The position numbers were made by a program, and so were the translations under genes. 64,000 nt of DNA from Hymenobacter latericoloratus (GTDB lineage: Bacteria; Bacteroidota; Bacteroidia; Cytophagales; Hymenobacteraceae), in assembly GCF_014199535.1 (NCBI RefSeq), contig NZ_JACHNV010000001.1, forward strand, positions 1,178,001-1,242,000, read 5' to 3'. The notes beneath the pieces were generated by a model, which searched no databases, had not been told where the DNA came from, and saw only the letters and a list, made by a program, of their open reading frames with translations. Shown here one piece after another: positions 15,811 to 23,762 of this stretch; position 1 is the first letter of the stretch; every line of letters starts with the position of its first letter.

Positions 15811-16635
15811 ATGATTGAAAACCTCGCCACCGTTCTGCCCCACTTTCGCAACACCAACTCCGGCCAGTTTTTCCTGATGGCGGGCCCCTGCGTGATTGAG
15901 GGCGAAGACATGGCCCTGCGCATTGCCGAGCAGGTCCGGCAGCTCACCGATAAGCTCCAGATTCCGTACATCTTCAAGGGCTCCTACCGCAAAGCCAACC
16001 GCTCCCGCCTCGATTCCTACACCGGCATCGGCGACGAGAAGGCCCTGCGTATTCTGCAGAAGGTAGGCCGGGAAATGGGGGTGCCCACCGTTACCGACAT
16101 TCACGAATCAGAGGAAGCAGTCCTGGCCGCTGAGTACGTGGACGTGCTCCAGATTCCGGCCTTTCTGTGCCGGCAGACGGATTTGCTGGTGGCAGCGGCC
16201 AAAACCGGAAAAGTGGTCAACGTGAAAAAAGGCCAGTTCCTGAGCGGCGAGTCCATGCAATTTGCCGTGGATAAGGTAAAGCAGTCGGGCAACGAGCACG
16301 TTATCCTCACTGACCGGGGTAACTCCTTTGGCTACTCTGACTTGGTAGTTGATTTTCGCAACCTGCCCGTGATGCGCGAGTTTGGCGTACCCGTGGTGAT
16401 GGACGTAACGCACTCCCTGCAGCAACCCAACCAAAGCAGCGGCGTTACGGGCGGCAAGCCCCAGCTGATTGAAACCATTGCCAAAGCCGCCATTGCCGTA
16501 GGCGCCGACGGCCTGTTCATTGAAACCCACCCCACGCCCGCCACGGCCAAGTCGGATGGGGCCAATATGCTGGCCCTCGACCGGCTGGAGGACCTGCTGG
16601 TGAAGCTCACCCGGGTGCGGGAAGCGGTGCGGTAG
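15811..16635 (+). CDS. kdsA: 3-deoxy-8-phosphooctulonate synthase
   Basis: KdsA condenses phosphoenolpyruvate with arabinose 5-phosphate to give KDO 8-phosphate, the first committed step of lipopolysaccharide inner-core synthesis. The 274-residue product shows the family signatures MAGPCVIEG, FKGSYRKANRSR, TDIHE, IPAFLCRQTDLL, KKGQFLSG, DRGNSFGY and the C-terminal FIETHP. The cysteine in GPCVIEG and the HES residues in TDIHES resemble metal-dependent forms, but the metal class is not settled by inspection. The frame opens five codons earlier at a TTG; the ATG at 15811 is preferred. Single gene. Confidence 0.95.
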   Translation: MIENLATVLPHFRNTNSGQFFLMAGPCVIEGEDMALRIAEQVRQLTDKLQIPYIFKGSYRKANRSRLDSYTGIGDEKALRILQKVGREMGVPTVTDIHESEEAVLAAEYVDVLQIPAFLCRQTDLLVAAAKTGKVVNVKKGQFLSGESMQFAVDKVKQSGNEHVILTDRGNSFGYSDLVVDFRNLPVMREFGVPVVMDVTHSLQQPNQSSGVTGGKPQLIETIAKAAIAVGADGLFIETHPTPATAKSDGANMLALDRLEDLLVKLTRVREAVR

Positions 16636-17100
16636 CTGGAGCAATCAGTTGGCAAAAATTACTGGCCGCAGGCTGCGGATAGTTGCCGGCCGGTATAAAT
16701 TGTTTGCCAAAACATCCAGTATATTTGTTTCGTTGAAAACGAAAGTAGCAGGAAGCTTCTGCCCCCTGCTACCCATACCGCTAGGGGTTGAACAGGAGGT
16801 ATAACCCTCCGATTCCGCCTAAAGCGGCCACTACCTTCACAACGAATGTAGTGGTCACATGAATGGAGCATTGGAAACGAAGCCCATCCATGTCAGTACG
16901 ACCCTGTCCCATAACCAATGGATTTGAGGGTGGCCTAAACACCCTACTTATCCCGAAGCCCGTGCTCGCAACACGGGCTTCACTGCGTTTTAGGCAGCCG
17001 TGTTGGCGGGGTGACAACCGTACGTGTGCCAAATATACTAGTATTAGGCGGGTTTGTTTTACTATTATTTTTAGTAAAACCGTTGCTGTTCAGCTTCATG
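16636..17100. other. intergenic region between kdsA and the O-methyltransferase
   Basis: No convincing gene. It contains a hairpin at 16957-16981 (aagcccgtg/cacgggctt) and a possible 25-residue hydrophobic peptide on the minus strand (16858-16781, GTG start, ending GGLYLLFNP), which cannot be confirmed. Confidence 0.55.
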
Positions 17101-17931
17101 TCAGGAAGAAAGCCGACGGGTGCGCTCCAAAACCTTGTCCAGCAAGTAATCGAAGCGCAGCGTAAAATGCTGTTTGGGCTGATTCCGCCGAAAGAAAACC
17201 AGCCCGATATAGAACAAGTCAATGGTCAGCGTTACGTCGGGGTGGCGCTGTACGGTGGCCCAGGCCTGCTCCATTTCCGCCGACCAGTGAATGTCGTCCA
17301 GCACGAAAACGCTGTGCTCGGTGCGGTGCTGAGTCAGTAGCTCAAAGTAGCGCAGCGTAGGCTCCAGGCGGTGGTTGCCGTCGAAAAAGGCAAAATCCAC
17401 CGGCTGGGTAAGGGCGGCGAGGGTAGGGGCCAGCGTATCGTCGAGGTTGCCCGTCACCAGCTCTACCTTCGCCAGACCCAGCCGTGAAAAGGTTTCGCGC
17501 GCGACGGCCGCCGTCTGCGGGCAGCCTTCAAAGGTAAGGACCCGCGCCCGCGAGTCGGCGGCGCTAAGGTAGGCGGTAGTAAGGCCCAGCGAGGTACCCA
17601 GCTCCACCACGGTCCGGGGCCGGAAGTGGTTCACCAGCCGAAAGAGCAGCTGGGCCAGCCGGGGCGGCTTGGCGGCGGTGCGGGCAATGTCGCGGAGGCG
17701 GCGGGTGTGCCCGGCCCGGGTGCGGGAACCGGCCCCAAAATCCGTGACTTCAATACGAGTCGGGGCGGCGAGCAGCTCCTGCCGACGGGCTTCAATAGCG
17801 TCGTAAGCCCGGAAATGGCCGGTGTGGTTAATAACGTGAGCGTAGAGGCTGAACACGAACGGCGAATGCAGTCCGTGCGCGTTACCGGACCGGGCCAGGA
17901 AGCGGAGGTAGCTGAGAATTTGAAAAAGCAA
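17101..17931 (-). CDS. class I SAM-dependent methyltransferase (O-methyltransferase-like)
   Basis: A Rossmann-fold methyltransferase of about 276 residues. The SAM-binding core is clear: TVVELGTSLGLTTAYL (motif I), VLTFEGCPQ, FAFFDGNHR and FVLDDIHWS, which carry the acidic residues that often bind a metal in O-methyltransferases. The N-terminal NAHGLHSPFVF segment is typical of a Bacteroidetes subgroup. The open frame continues to an ATG at 18051, but that ATG lies inside the apaG terminator. A TATCTTCG promoter-like element lies at 17986-17993, so a TTG at 17931 is my preferred start. Substrate unknown. Confidence 0.8.
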   Translation of the reverse strand: MLFQILSYLRFLARSGNAHGLHSPFVFSLYAHVINHTGHFRAYDAIEARRQELLAAPTRIEVTDFGAGSRTRAGHTRRLRDIARTAAKPPRLAQLLFRLVNHFRPRTVVELGTSLGLTTAYLSAADSRARVLTFEGCPQTAAVARETFSRLGLAKVELVTGNLDDTLAPTLAALTQPVDFAFFDGNHRLEPTLRYFELLTQHRTEHSVFVLDDIHWSAEMEQAWATVQRHPDVTLTIDLFYIGLVFFRRNQPKQHFTLRFDYLLDKVLERTRRLSS

Positions 17932-17985
17932 CGGTAGAAGGCAGGAAGGCCAGTGCAGTGAGTAGGATACAGAGGAAGGGAGTGG

Positions 17986-17993
17986 CGAAGATA
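17986..17993 (-). promoter_or_regulatory. possible -7 element of the O-methyltransferase gene
   Basis: On the minus strand this reads TATCTTCG, one base off TAnnTTTG, about 55 bases before the preferred start at 17931. Confidence 0.35.
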
Positions 17994-18035
17994 CGGCGCA
18001 CGGAAGTTGCCAAGCTGCCTCTATCGCACAAAAAA

Positions 18036-18061
18036 GCCGCGCCGGATGCATCCGGCGCGGC
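18036..18061 (-). terminator. apaG terminator
   Basis: A perfect 26-base palindrome (gccgcgccggatg and complement) with an A-run at 18029-18035, giving a T-run on the minus-strand transcript, 24 bases past the apaG stop. Confidence 0.9.
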
Positions 18062-18085
18062 CCAGCTTTGTAGCTTCAAGTATAG

Positions 18086-18472
18086 TTAATTGAGCCGGTA
18101 CGGGACCACAAGGGTAAATTCGGGAATCTCCACCGTAAACTCGCTGCCGTCCATGAGGCGCTCCATCTGGTAAGTGCCGCGCATCTTGCCCAGTCCTGAC
18201 TTGAGGTTGCACCCTGATACGTACTGATGCGACTCGCCGGGCTCCAGCACAGGCTGCTGGCCCACCACGCCCTCGCCTTCCACTTCTCGTACCACGCCGT
18301 TGGCGTCATAAATGTACCAGTGGCGGCGCAACAGCTTCACAGTGTACTCGCTGTTGTTGCGGATATCAATTTTGTAAGCAAAAACGTAGTGCTCCTGACC
18401 CGGACTTGAGTAGTCGGGCAGATAGTTGGTAGTAACGCTAACGGTTACGCCCTGGGTGGAAATGGTATTCAT
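18086..18472 (-). CDS. apaG: ApaG domain protein
   Basis: ApaG is a single fibronectin-like domain of about 125 residues; this one has 128. The conserved stretches are FAYKIDIRNNS, LLRRHWYIYDANG, VVGQQPVLEPGESHQY and GTYQMERLMDG. In enterobacteria apaG affects cobalt and magnesium resistance, but the molecular role is not established. The domain also occurs in F-box proteins and DNA polymerase partners. The gene stands alone, divergent from ung, with its own strong terminator. The start at 18472 is the conserved one (MNTISTQGVTVSV). Confidence 0.93.
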   Translation of the reverse strand: MNTISTQGVTVSVTTNYLPDYSSPGQEHYVFAYKIDIRNNSEYTVKLLRRHWYIYDANGVVREVEGEGVVGQQPVLEPGESHQYVSGCNLKSGLGKMRGTYQMERLMDGSEFTVEIPEFTLVVPYRLN

Positions 18473-18585
18473 AGCGCCTGGGGTCCGAGTAGAAAAAAAG
18501 CTAACAGCCGTATGCGGAATTTGGTTTATCTACGTAGCCGGAGCGTGCTTAGGCCCACTCAACCGAAAAAATAATCCTTTCCCGT

Positions 18586-19251
18586 ATGTCTGTAAAGATA
18601 GAAGAAAGCTGGCGCAAGGTGCTAGCTGCCGAGTTTGAAAAGCCGTATTTTCAGCATCTGATTGCGTTTGTGAAGGGTGAGTACGCCACGGCTACCGTCT
18701 ATCCGCCCGGCCCCCAGATTTTCCACGCTTTCGAGGCCTGCCCCTTCGACGAGGTCAAAGTAGTGATTCTGGGTCAGGACCCCTACCACGGCAAGGGGCA
18801 GGCCCACGGCCTGAGTTTCTCGGTGGCCGAAGGAGTCCGGACGCCGCCTTCCCTACAGAATATCTTCAAGGAACTGCAGAGCGACCTGCCGGGCACGCCC
18901 CCCGCCCCCAACGGCAACCTCGACCGGTGGGCCCAGCAGGGCGTGCTGCTGCTAAACGCCACGCTCACTGTGCGCGCCGGGGAGCCGGCCAGCCACCAGA
19001 AAAAAGGCTGGGAGCAGTTTACCGATGCCGTGATTCAGCAGATTTCGGATGTAAAGAAAAACGTCGTCTTCATTCTTTGGGGCGCTTCCGCACAAAAAAA
19101 AGGCGAAATAATCGATACGCGCAAGCATTTGGTTCTCAAAGCGGCCCACCCCTCTCCCTACGCCGCCGACCGGGGCTTTTTCGGCTCCCGTCCCTTTAGC
19201 CAAACGAACGCCTACCTCCAGCAGCACGGCCAATCCCCCATCAACTGGTAA
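18586..19251 (+). CDS. ung: uracil-DNA glycosylase
   Basis: Ung removes uracil from DNA as the first step of base excision repair. The 221-residue product has all family motifs: the water-activating GQDPYHGKGQAHGLSFSV (Asp in GQDPYH), the uracil-binding LLLNATLTVR, and the DNA-intercalating HPSPYAADRGFFGSRPFS with the catalytic histidine. Length is normal for family 1 enzymes. It is divergent from apaG and convergent with lepB. The transcript runs into a very long palindrome (19314-19381). Confidence 0.97.
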   Translation: MSVKIEESWRKVLAAEFEKPYFQHLIAFVKGEYATATVYPPGPQIFHAFEACPFDEVKVVILGQDPYHGKGQAHGLSFSVAEGVRTPPSLQNIFKELQSDLPGTPPAPNGNLDRWAQQGVLLLNATLTVRAGEPASHQKKGWEQFTDAVIQQISDVKKNVVFILWGASAQKKGEIIDTRKHLVLKAAHPSPYAADRGFFGSRPFSQTNAYLQQHGQSPINW

Positions 19252-19313
19252 ATCACGGATTCACCGGATTGCAGGGACTCTGTCGAAGTTGACTAAAGTA
19301 CCACCCAAGCATT

Positions 19314-19381
19314 CAACAAGTGCCAGCAACAAAAACGCCTTTGCCGCGCGGCAAAGGCGTTTTTGTTGCTGGCACTTGTTG
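19314..19381. terminator. perfect 68-base palindrome between ung and lepB
   Basis: The left arm (19314-19347, starting caacaagtgccagc) is exactly complementary to the right arm (19348-19381) with no loop bases. The core aaaaacgcctttgccgc and its complement give a classic bidirectional terminator for two convergent genes, but the stem is about twice as long as terminators need. Confidence 0.9.
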
Positions 19382-19424
19382 TTAAAACCCGTGTAATTCA
19401 ATGGGTCCGTCTTAACCCGTGATT

Positions 19425-20660
19425 TTAGTCTACGAGGTTAAATAAGCGGTTCCAGCGGATTTTGTTGGCGAAGGAAGCGTGCGGGTCCACCGACAGCCAG
19501 ATGAGCACGGCCTTGCCCACTACGTGGTCTTCGGGCACGAAGCCCCAGAAGCGCGAGTCGAGGGAGTTGTGGCGGTTGTCGCCCATCATGAAGTAGTAAT
19601 TCTGCTTGAAGGTGTAGCTTTTCAGCGGCTGCCCGTTTTGCAGAATCTGGCCGGTGGTAGCGTCCACACTCACGCCCTCGTTCTTCTCGTAGCGCAGAAT
19701 AATTTTCTGGTAAAGCGGTGAGTTCTGGGGCGTAAGCTGTACAGTTTGCCCTTCTTTTGGAATTTGGATCGGGCCGTAATTATCCTTGTTCCAGGCGGGG
19801 AAGGGCGGGTTGGCCAAGGGCTGGGTCTGGGGGTAGCCCGGCTCACTGGGCAGGTAATCGGGGTGGTTGGGGAATACCGGCTGGCCGGGTTCGGGCTGCC
19901 CCACGGGCGTTTGCAGGCTAACAATGCCTTTCACGGTGGGCAGCTTGCGGAAATAGTCGTGGGCAGCCTGGGTCATGTGCACATCAAAGCCCCGCCCCAG
20001 GCCCGGCCGTTCCCCGTAAAAAGGCACCCCGTCCTGGGTGTTGTACTCCACTATCCCAAAGCGCTTGAAGTCTTCCAGCAGGGCATCATCAGGCTGAGGC
20101 ACCTGCAGAAAGTAGCTGCTTTGCATTTCCGGGTAATTCTTGGCCGGCTTGCCATTGATGAACACCTGGCCCTGCTTAATCTCCAGCACGTCGCCGGCAA
20201 TACCAATGCAGCGCTTGATGTAGTTGGTGCGCAGGTCGGCGGGGTGCCGGGCCTCGAAGGGCACATTAAACACCACAACATCGTTGTTCTTGATTTCCGA
20301 AAAGCCAGGTAGCCGGTAGCTGGGCAGCTGGATCAGATCGGAGTAGCTTTTCAGGCTGGTACCCCAGATAGTCTGGTGCGTCAGGGGTACCTGCAGGGGA
20401 GTTTGGGGGGTGCGGGGCCCGTAGTGAAGCTTGCTGACGAACAGGTAGTCGCCTACCAGCAAGGAGTGCTCCATGGAGGGGGTAGGGATGGTGTAGGCCT
20501 CGAACGTAGCCCAGCGAATGAGCGTGGCTGCTACCACCGCAAACAGAATGGCATCGCCCCACTCTCGTACTACGCTTTTGCGCTTCTTGGGCGGGCCAAC
20601 GGGAGGCGCGGGCGCCGGCTTATTTTTCTCGAGATATTTCTCCCAGGACTGTACTGCCAT
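19425..20660 (-). CDS. lepB: signal peptidase I
   Basis: LepB cleaves signal peptides from exported proteins at the outer face of the inner membrane. The 411-residue form is long, as in other Bacteroidetes, with an insert of roughly 150 residues (about 170-320) between the catalytic boxes. One transmembrane helix lies at about 36-53. Ser62 in TIPTPSMEHSLL is the nucleophile and Lys149 in NYIKRCIGIAGD the general base. The closing box is MGDNRHNSLDSRFWGFV. It is the last gene of the parA-parB-DUF5683-dapB-lepB cluster and is separated from dapB by an inverted repeat. Confidence 0.95.
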   Translation of the reverse strand: MAVQSWEKYLEKNKPAPAPPVGPPKKRKSVVREWGDAILFAVVAATLIRWATFEAYTIPTPSMEHSLLVGDYLFVSKLHYGPRTPQTPLQVPLTHQTIWGTSLKSYSDLIQLPSYRLPGFSEIKNNDVVVFNVPFEARHPADLRTNYIKRCIGIAGDVLEIKQGQVFINGKPAKNYPEMQSSYFLQVPQPDDALLEDFKRFGIVEYNTQDGVPFYGERPGLGRGFDVHMTQAAHDYFRKLPTVKGIVSLQTPVGQPEPGQPVFPNHPDYLPSEPGYPQTQPLANPPFPAWNKDNYGPIQIPKEGQTVQLTPQNSPLYQKIILRYEKNEGVSVDATTGQILQNGQPLKSYTFKQNYYFMMGDNRHNSLDSRFWGFVPEDHVVGKAVLIWLSVDPHASFANKIRWNRLFNLVD

Positions 20661-20748
20661 AATAAATCAGAGGCCAGAAAAACGAACAGCCGGCACGCGC
20701 CGGCCCCTTTCCGGATTGAACGCCGGAAGATGCGAAATAATGCGGGAA

Positions 20749-20846
20749 GAGGTGAAATAGTGAGGTGGTGAAATGGTGAGTTAGCTGTTACGGTGGCGCA
20801 TTGGCTCGGATTGAACAGCCACCTCACCACCTCACTATTTCACCTC
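20749..20846. repeat. inverted repeat between dapB and lepB
   Basis: 22-base arms (gaggtgaaatagtgaggtggtg at 20749-20770; complement at 20825-20846) match perfectly. The right arm ends exactly at the dapB stop codon. Same sequence style as 1268-1432. Confidence 0.8.
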
Positions 20847-21566
20847 TTACAGGCCCAGCAAATCCTTCATGCCGAAAACGCCCTGGCGGCCGGGCAGCCA
20901 CTCGGCGGCCAGCAGGGCACCCTGCACGAAGCCTTCGCGGGTGTGGGCTTCATGCTTCAGCTCAATGCTGTCGGCGGGGGAGGAGTACGTAACGATGTGG
21001 GTGCCCACCACCGTGCCTTCACGCTCCGACAGAATGGCCAGCTCGTGGGCAGCCTCGGTGGCCTCGTTGCGCCAGGTGGTTTTGGCCGGGAAGTGGCGCA
21101 GAATGCCTTCGGCCGTAGTGAGGGCCGTACCGCTGGGCTGATCCACCTTCTGCGTATGGTGGATTTCGCGTACCTGCACGTTGTAGCCACCAAACTGGTG
21201 CATTTTGGCGGCTACGTACTCGTTGAAGTGGAAAAACAGGTTAACGCCCACGCTATAGTTGGAGGCGTAAAACAGCGGTGTGCCGGTTTGCTGGCTCAGG
21301 GCCTGGGCCTCGGGAAAATGGTGGAGCCAGCCCGTAGAGCCGCACACTACCGGAATGCCCTGCTTCAGGCAGGCCGCCACGTTCTGGAAGGCTGCATCGG
21401 GGTGGGTAAACTCAATGGCCGCATCAACCTGAGCGGGCACAAAATCGGAAATGTGCACATCGGGCCGGGTGGGGTCCACGATGCCGACAATCTGGTGGCC
21501 GCGGGCAATAGCCTGGGCTTCGATGGCCCGGCCCATTTTGCCGTAGCCAATCAGCAGGAGCTTCAT
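20847..21566 (-). CDS. dapB: 4-hydroxy-tetrahydrodipicolinate reductase
   Basis: DapB reduces 4-hydroxy-tetrahydrodipicolinate with NAD(P)H in the lysine and diaminopimelate pathway that feeds peptidoglycan synthesis. The 239-residue enzyme has the nucleotide-binding IGYGKMGRAIE at the N-terminus and the signature EIHHTQKVDQPSGTAL, which holds the catalytic histidine and lysine and binds the substrate. VCGSTGW and FYASNYSVGVN are further family segments. The frame opens 19 codons upstream, but MKLLLIGYG at 21566 is the conserved start. It lies between the DUF5683 gene and lepB, all on the minus strand. Confidence 0.96.
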   Translation of the reverse strand: MKLLLIGYGKMGRAIEAQAIARGHQIVGIVDPTRPDVHISDFVPAQVDAAIEFTHPDAAFQNVAACLKQGIPVVCGSTGWLHHFPEAQALSQQTGTPLFYASNYSVGVNLFFHFNEYVAAKMHQFGGYNVQVREIHHTQKVDQPSGTALTTAEGILRHFPAKTTWRNEATEAAHELAILSEREGTVVGTHIVTYSSPADSIELKHEAHTREGFVQGALLAAEWLPGRQGVFGMKDLLGL

Positions 21567-21641
21567 TGAAAAGTGTTCTAAATGAGAGAGTACCCAAACA
21601 GGCGGCGGCTTGTGCTCATGCAATGGCCTACCACCAGTACT

Positions 21642-22289
21642 CTATTTTACGTAAAAGGTGAGGGCCAGCCCGGTTCCGGGCACCGGCGAGGAGGTAGGCA
21701 ACAGGGCCGGATCAAGGCGCAGGCCCAGGTCGTCGCTGATGTCAAAGTCGCGGAGGTGGGCATCCACCAGCGCGTCCAGGATGGTAATGCCGTAGGCCAG
21801 CGCCGTATAGGCAATAAACGTGTCGCGGTAGCGGCGGTACTGCACCAAGCCCGACTGCAGGTTGGCCGCGCTGGTTTCCAGCTTTACCCGGGGGCCGCTT
21901 AACTGCGAGAGGGTGGCATTGGGGTTGTCCCGCAGGAGCCGGGCGTATTCTTCCTTGCCTTCGCGGTACTCCCGGAAAGCTTTTTGGTAGAAATAGAGCC
22001 CGTACCCGGTGCCCCCCACGGCCCCGTACACCAACGGCAGCTTCCAGTACCGGCGGTTGTAGATCTGGCCGGCACCGGGCAAAACCAGGGCCAGCAGCGC
22101 GGCTTTCTGGGGCCGGGTGACGCGCATACCCAGCAGGCGCTCAGTCCGCCGAGAAGAGTCGGGGGCTGCCTGGGTCGTCACGCGCGCCGAGTCGGGGCCT
22201 ACTGTTACGGTTTGGGCATGCAGAGGTCCGCTGCCCGCAAGCCAGAAAAGTACCGCACCCATCACCTGAAGAAAGCGCCGAAAGTTCAT
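21642..22289 (-). CDS. DUF5683 membrane protein
   Basis: A 215-residue protein with a signal peptide (MNFRRFLQVMGAVLFWLAGSG, cleavage near HAQ), a Thr/Ser-rich linker and a DUF5683 domain: RPQKAALLALVLPGAGQIYNRRYWKLPLVYGAVGG, followed by hydrophobic helices and a C-terminal strand ending LALTFYVK. The family is restricted largely to Bacteroidetes and sits between parB and dapB in many of them, so the context is as expected. Function is unknown; the GAGQIYN segment also occurs in small membrane proteins of the TM2 type. Confidence 0.87.
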   Translation of the reverse strand: MNFRRFLQVMGAVLFWLAGSGPLHAQTVTVGPDSARVTTQAAPDSSRRTERLLGMRVTRPQKAALLALVLPGAGQIYNRRYWKLPLVYGAVGGTGYGLYFYQKAFREYREGKEEYARLLRDNPNATLSQLSGPRVKLETSAANLQSGLVQYRRYRDTFIAYTALAYGITILDALVDAHLRDFDISDDLGLRLDPALLPTSSPVPGTGLALTFYVK

Positions 22290-22603
22290 GGCAAGAGTTG
22301 GGACGAAGTAGGGAGAGGGAAGTGAAACCCGATCGGCATACCCGGGGCTGGCGCCGCACTTCGGGTGGTCAGGAGAGTGGATGGGAAACGAAGCGCCAGG
22401 TTTTCACTCACGCCGGGGTTACGTAAGTGGGCGGCGGTTATTGCGTCCGGAATTTATAGCCCGTAAAGTGCCGTGGTGTTGCCTGCTGCCCGTGGCTACC
22501 GGTGCCAGCAGCGGAGCGAGCGGTAATAGGAAAGCTATAGGGCCTGATCCGGGCGTAAAAAGCGAAAGGAAAGGCGAAACCTGAGTTTCGCCTTTTCAAT
22601 GGG
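22290..22603. other. intergenic region between parB and the DUF5683 gene
   Basis: No gene seen. It contains the parB-side hairpin at 22571-22594 (aaggcgaaa/tttcgcctt), probably a terminator for parB on the minus strand, and the promoter region of the DUF5683-dapB-lepB part of the cluster. The cluster is therefore unlikely to be a single uninterrupted transcript. Confidence 0.6.
22571..22594 (-). terminator. parB terminator
   Basis: aaggcgaaa and its complement flank a 6-base loop, 9 bases past the parB stop. Confidence 0.75.
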
Positions 22604-23560
22604 TTAAGCCGGCTGCAGAATGTGCAGGATGCGCTGCATATCCTCCACCGAGTCGAAGGCAATCTTGATTTCGCCGCGTCCCTGAGGGCCGGGCTTCACC
22701 ATTACCCGGCTGCCAAAGCGCTCGGAGAGGTGGCGCTCCGCCCGCTTTAGCTCGGCGGGGGGCACTACGGGCGGAGCAGGTTGGGTAGGCTTTTTCTCGG
22801 TTTCGGGGGTAGCACCGGCACCGCTGCGCACCAGCTGCTCTACACGCCGCACCGAGAGGTCTTCATCAACGATACGGCGGAACAGGCCCAGCTGCTGCTC
22901 AGTGTCTTCCACGTTTACCAGGGCCCGGGCATGACCCATGCTGATAACGTTGTCGCGCAGGCCAATCTGAATGTCGGGGGGGAGCTTGAGCAGGCGCAGG
23001 TAATTCGTGACCGTCGAGCGATTTTTGCCCACCCGGTCGCCGAGTTCCTCCTGCTTCAAATTGCACTCGCTCACCAGCCGCTGGTAGCTAAGGGCAATTT
23101 CGATGGCGTTGAGGTTTTCGCGCTGGATGTTCTCGATGAGGGCCATTTCCAGCATCTGCTGGTCGTCGGCCTTCCGGATGTAAGCCGGAATGGCATCGAG
23201 GCCCGCCAATTTCGAGGCCTGCAAGCGTCGCTCCCCGCTGATGAGCTGGTAAGAGTTGGTACCGGTCTGGCGCAGCGTGACGGGCTGAATGATGCCCTGG
23301 AGCTTGATGCTTTCGGCTAGTTCCTGCAGAGCCGCCTGGTCGAAGTGAGTGCGGGGCTGATAGGGATTGGCCTCGATCTGGCTCACGGCAATCAGGCCCA
23401 CGGAGTTCACCGGGTGCGGAACCAGGCCCAGCCGCTCGCTTTTCTTTTCGTAGCTGCCTTCAATCAGCGCGTTCAGACCCCGGCCCAGACCGCCGATTTT
23501 GCGCTTGGCGGCGGCAGGAGCGGCGGCCGGCGTATTCTTCTCTTCGTTTTTCTCTGACAT
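22604..23560 (-). CDS. parB: chromosome partitioning protein ParB
   Basis: ParB is the CTP-dependent DNA clamp that loads at parS and spreads, acting with ParA in chromosome segregation. The 318-residue protein has the order expected: a basic N-terminal tail (RKIGGLGRGLNALI, the ParA-stimulating region), the CTP-binding NPYQPRTHFD and GERRLQASK motifs, the LIENIQREN segment, a helix-turn-helix (EELGDRVGKNRSTVTNYLRLL) and a C-terminal dimerisation domain. The start at 23560 (MSEKNEEKN) is preferred over four further upstream codons. It follows parA by about 200 bases, a gap that holds a possible split parS-like sequence. Confidence 0.96.
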   Translation of the reverse strand: MSEKNEEKNTPAAAPAAAKRKIGGLGRGLNALIEGSYEKKSERLGLVPHPVNSVGLIAVSQIEANPYQPRTHFDQAALQELAESIKLQGIIQPVTLRQTGTNSYQLISGERRLQASKLAGLDAIPAYIRKADDQQMLEMALIENIQRENLNAIEIALSYQRLVSECNLKQEELGDRVGKNRSTVTNYLRLLKLPPDIQIGLRDNVISMGHARALVNVEDTEQQLGLFRRIVDEDLSVRRVEQLVRSGAGATPETEKKPTQPAPPVVPPAELKRAERHLSERFGSRVMVKPGPQGRGEIKIAFDSVEDMQRILHILQPA

Positions 23561-23642
23561 ACCTACAATCAACCCTCGCCCAATAGCACGGGACGAAAGC
23601 GGAATTCAAAAATACACAAACGCCCGGGATGCCGGGAGATTT

Positions 23643-23672
23643 TGTTCCACGCCGAAAAAAAATTGTGGAACA
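23643..23672. promoter_or_regulatory. split parS-like inverted repeat
   Basis: TGTTCCAC (23643-23650) and GTGGAACA (23665-23672) are exactly the two halves of a consensus parS palindrome, but 14 bases (gccgaaaaaaaatt) separate them. It lies between parA and parB, near where their shared regulation would be expected. It may be an altered ParB site or simply a hairpin. Confidence 0.45.
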
Positions 23673-23685
23673 TGCAGGCAAAAAC

Positions 23686-23752
23686 AAAGTCGGCCAGCAA
23701 CTTAAGTTACTGGCCGACTTTCAGGGTGCTGCGGCAAACGAATTATTGCCGC
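23686..23752 (-). terminator. hairpins following parA
   Basis: aaagtcggccag and its complement (23686-23721) and a second stem gcggcaa/ttgccgc (23731-23752) lie just past the parA stop and probably end or attenuate its transcript before parB. Confidence 0.65.
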
Positions 23753-23762
23753 GCTATTATTT

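Noticed and set aside
16863..17340. Plus-strand frames of 100 and 109 codons near the O-methyltransferase
   Set aside because: They partly overlap the 3' end of the minus-strand methyltransferase, have no start context and no similarity.
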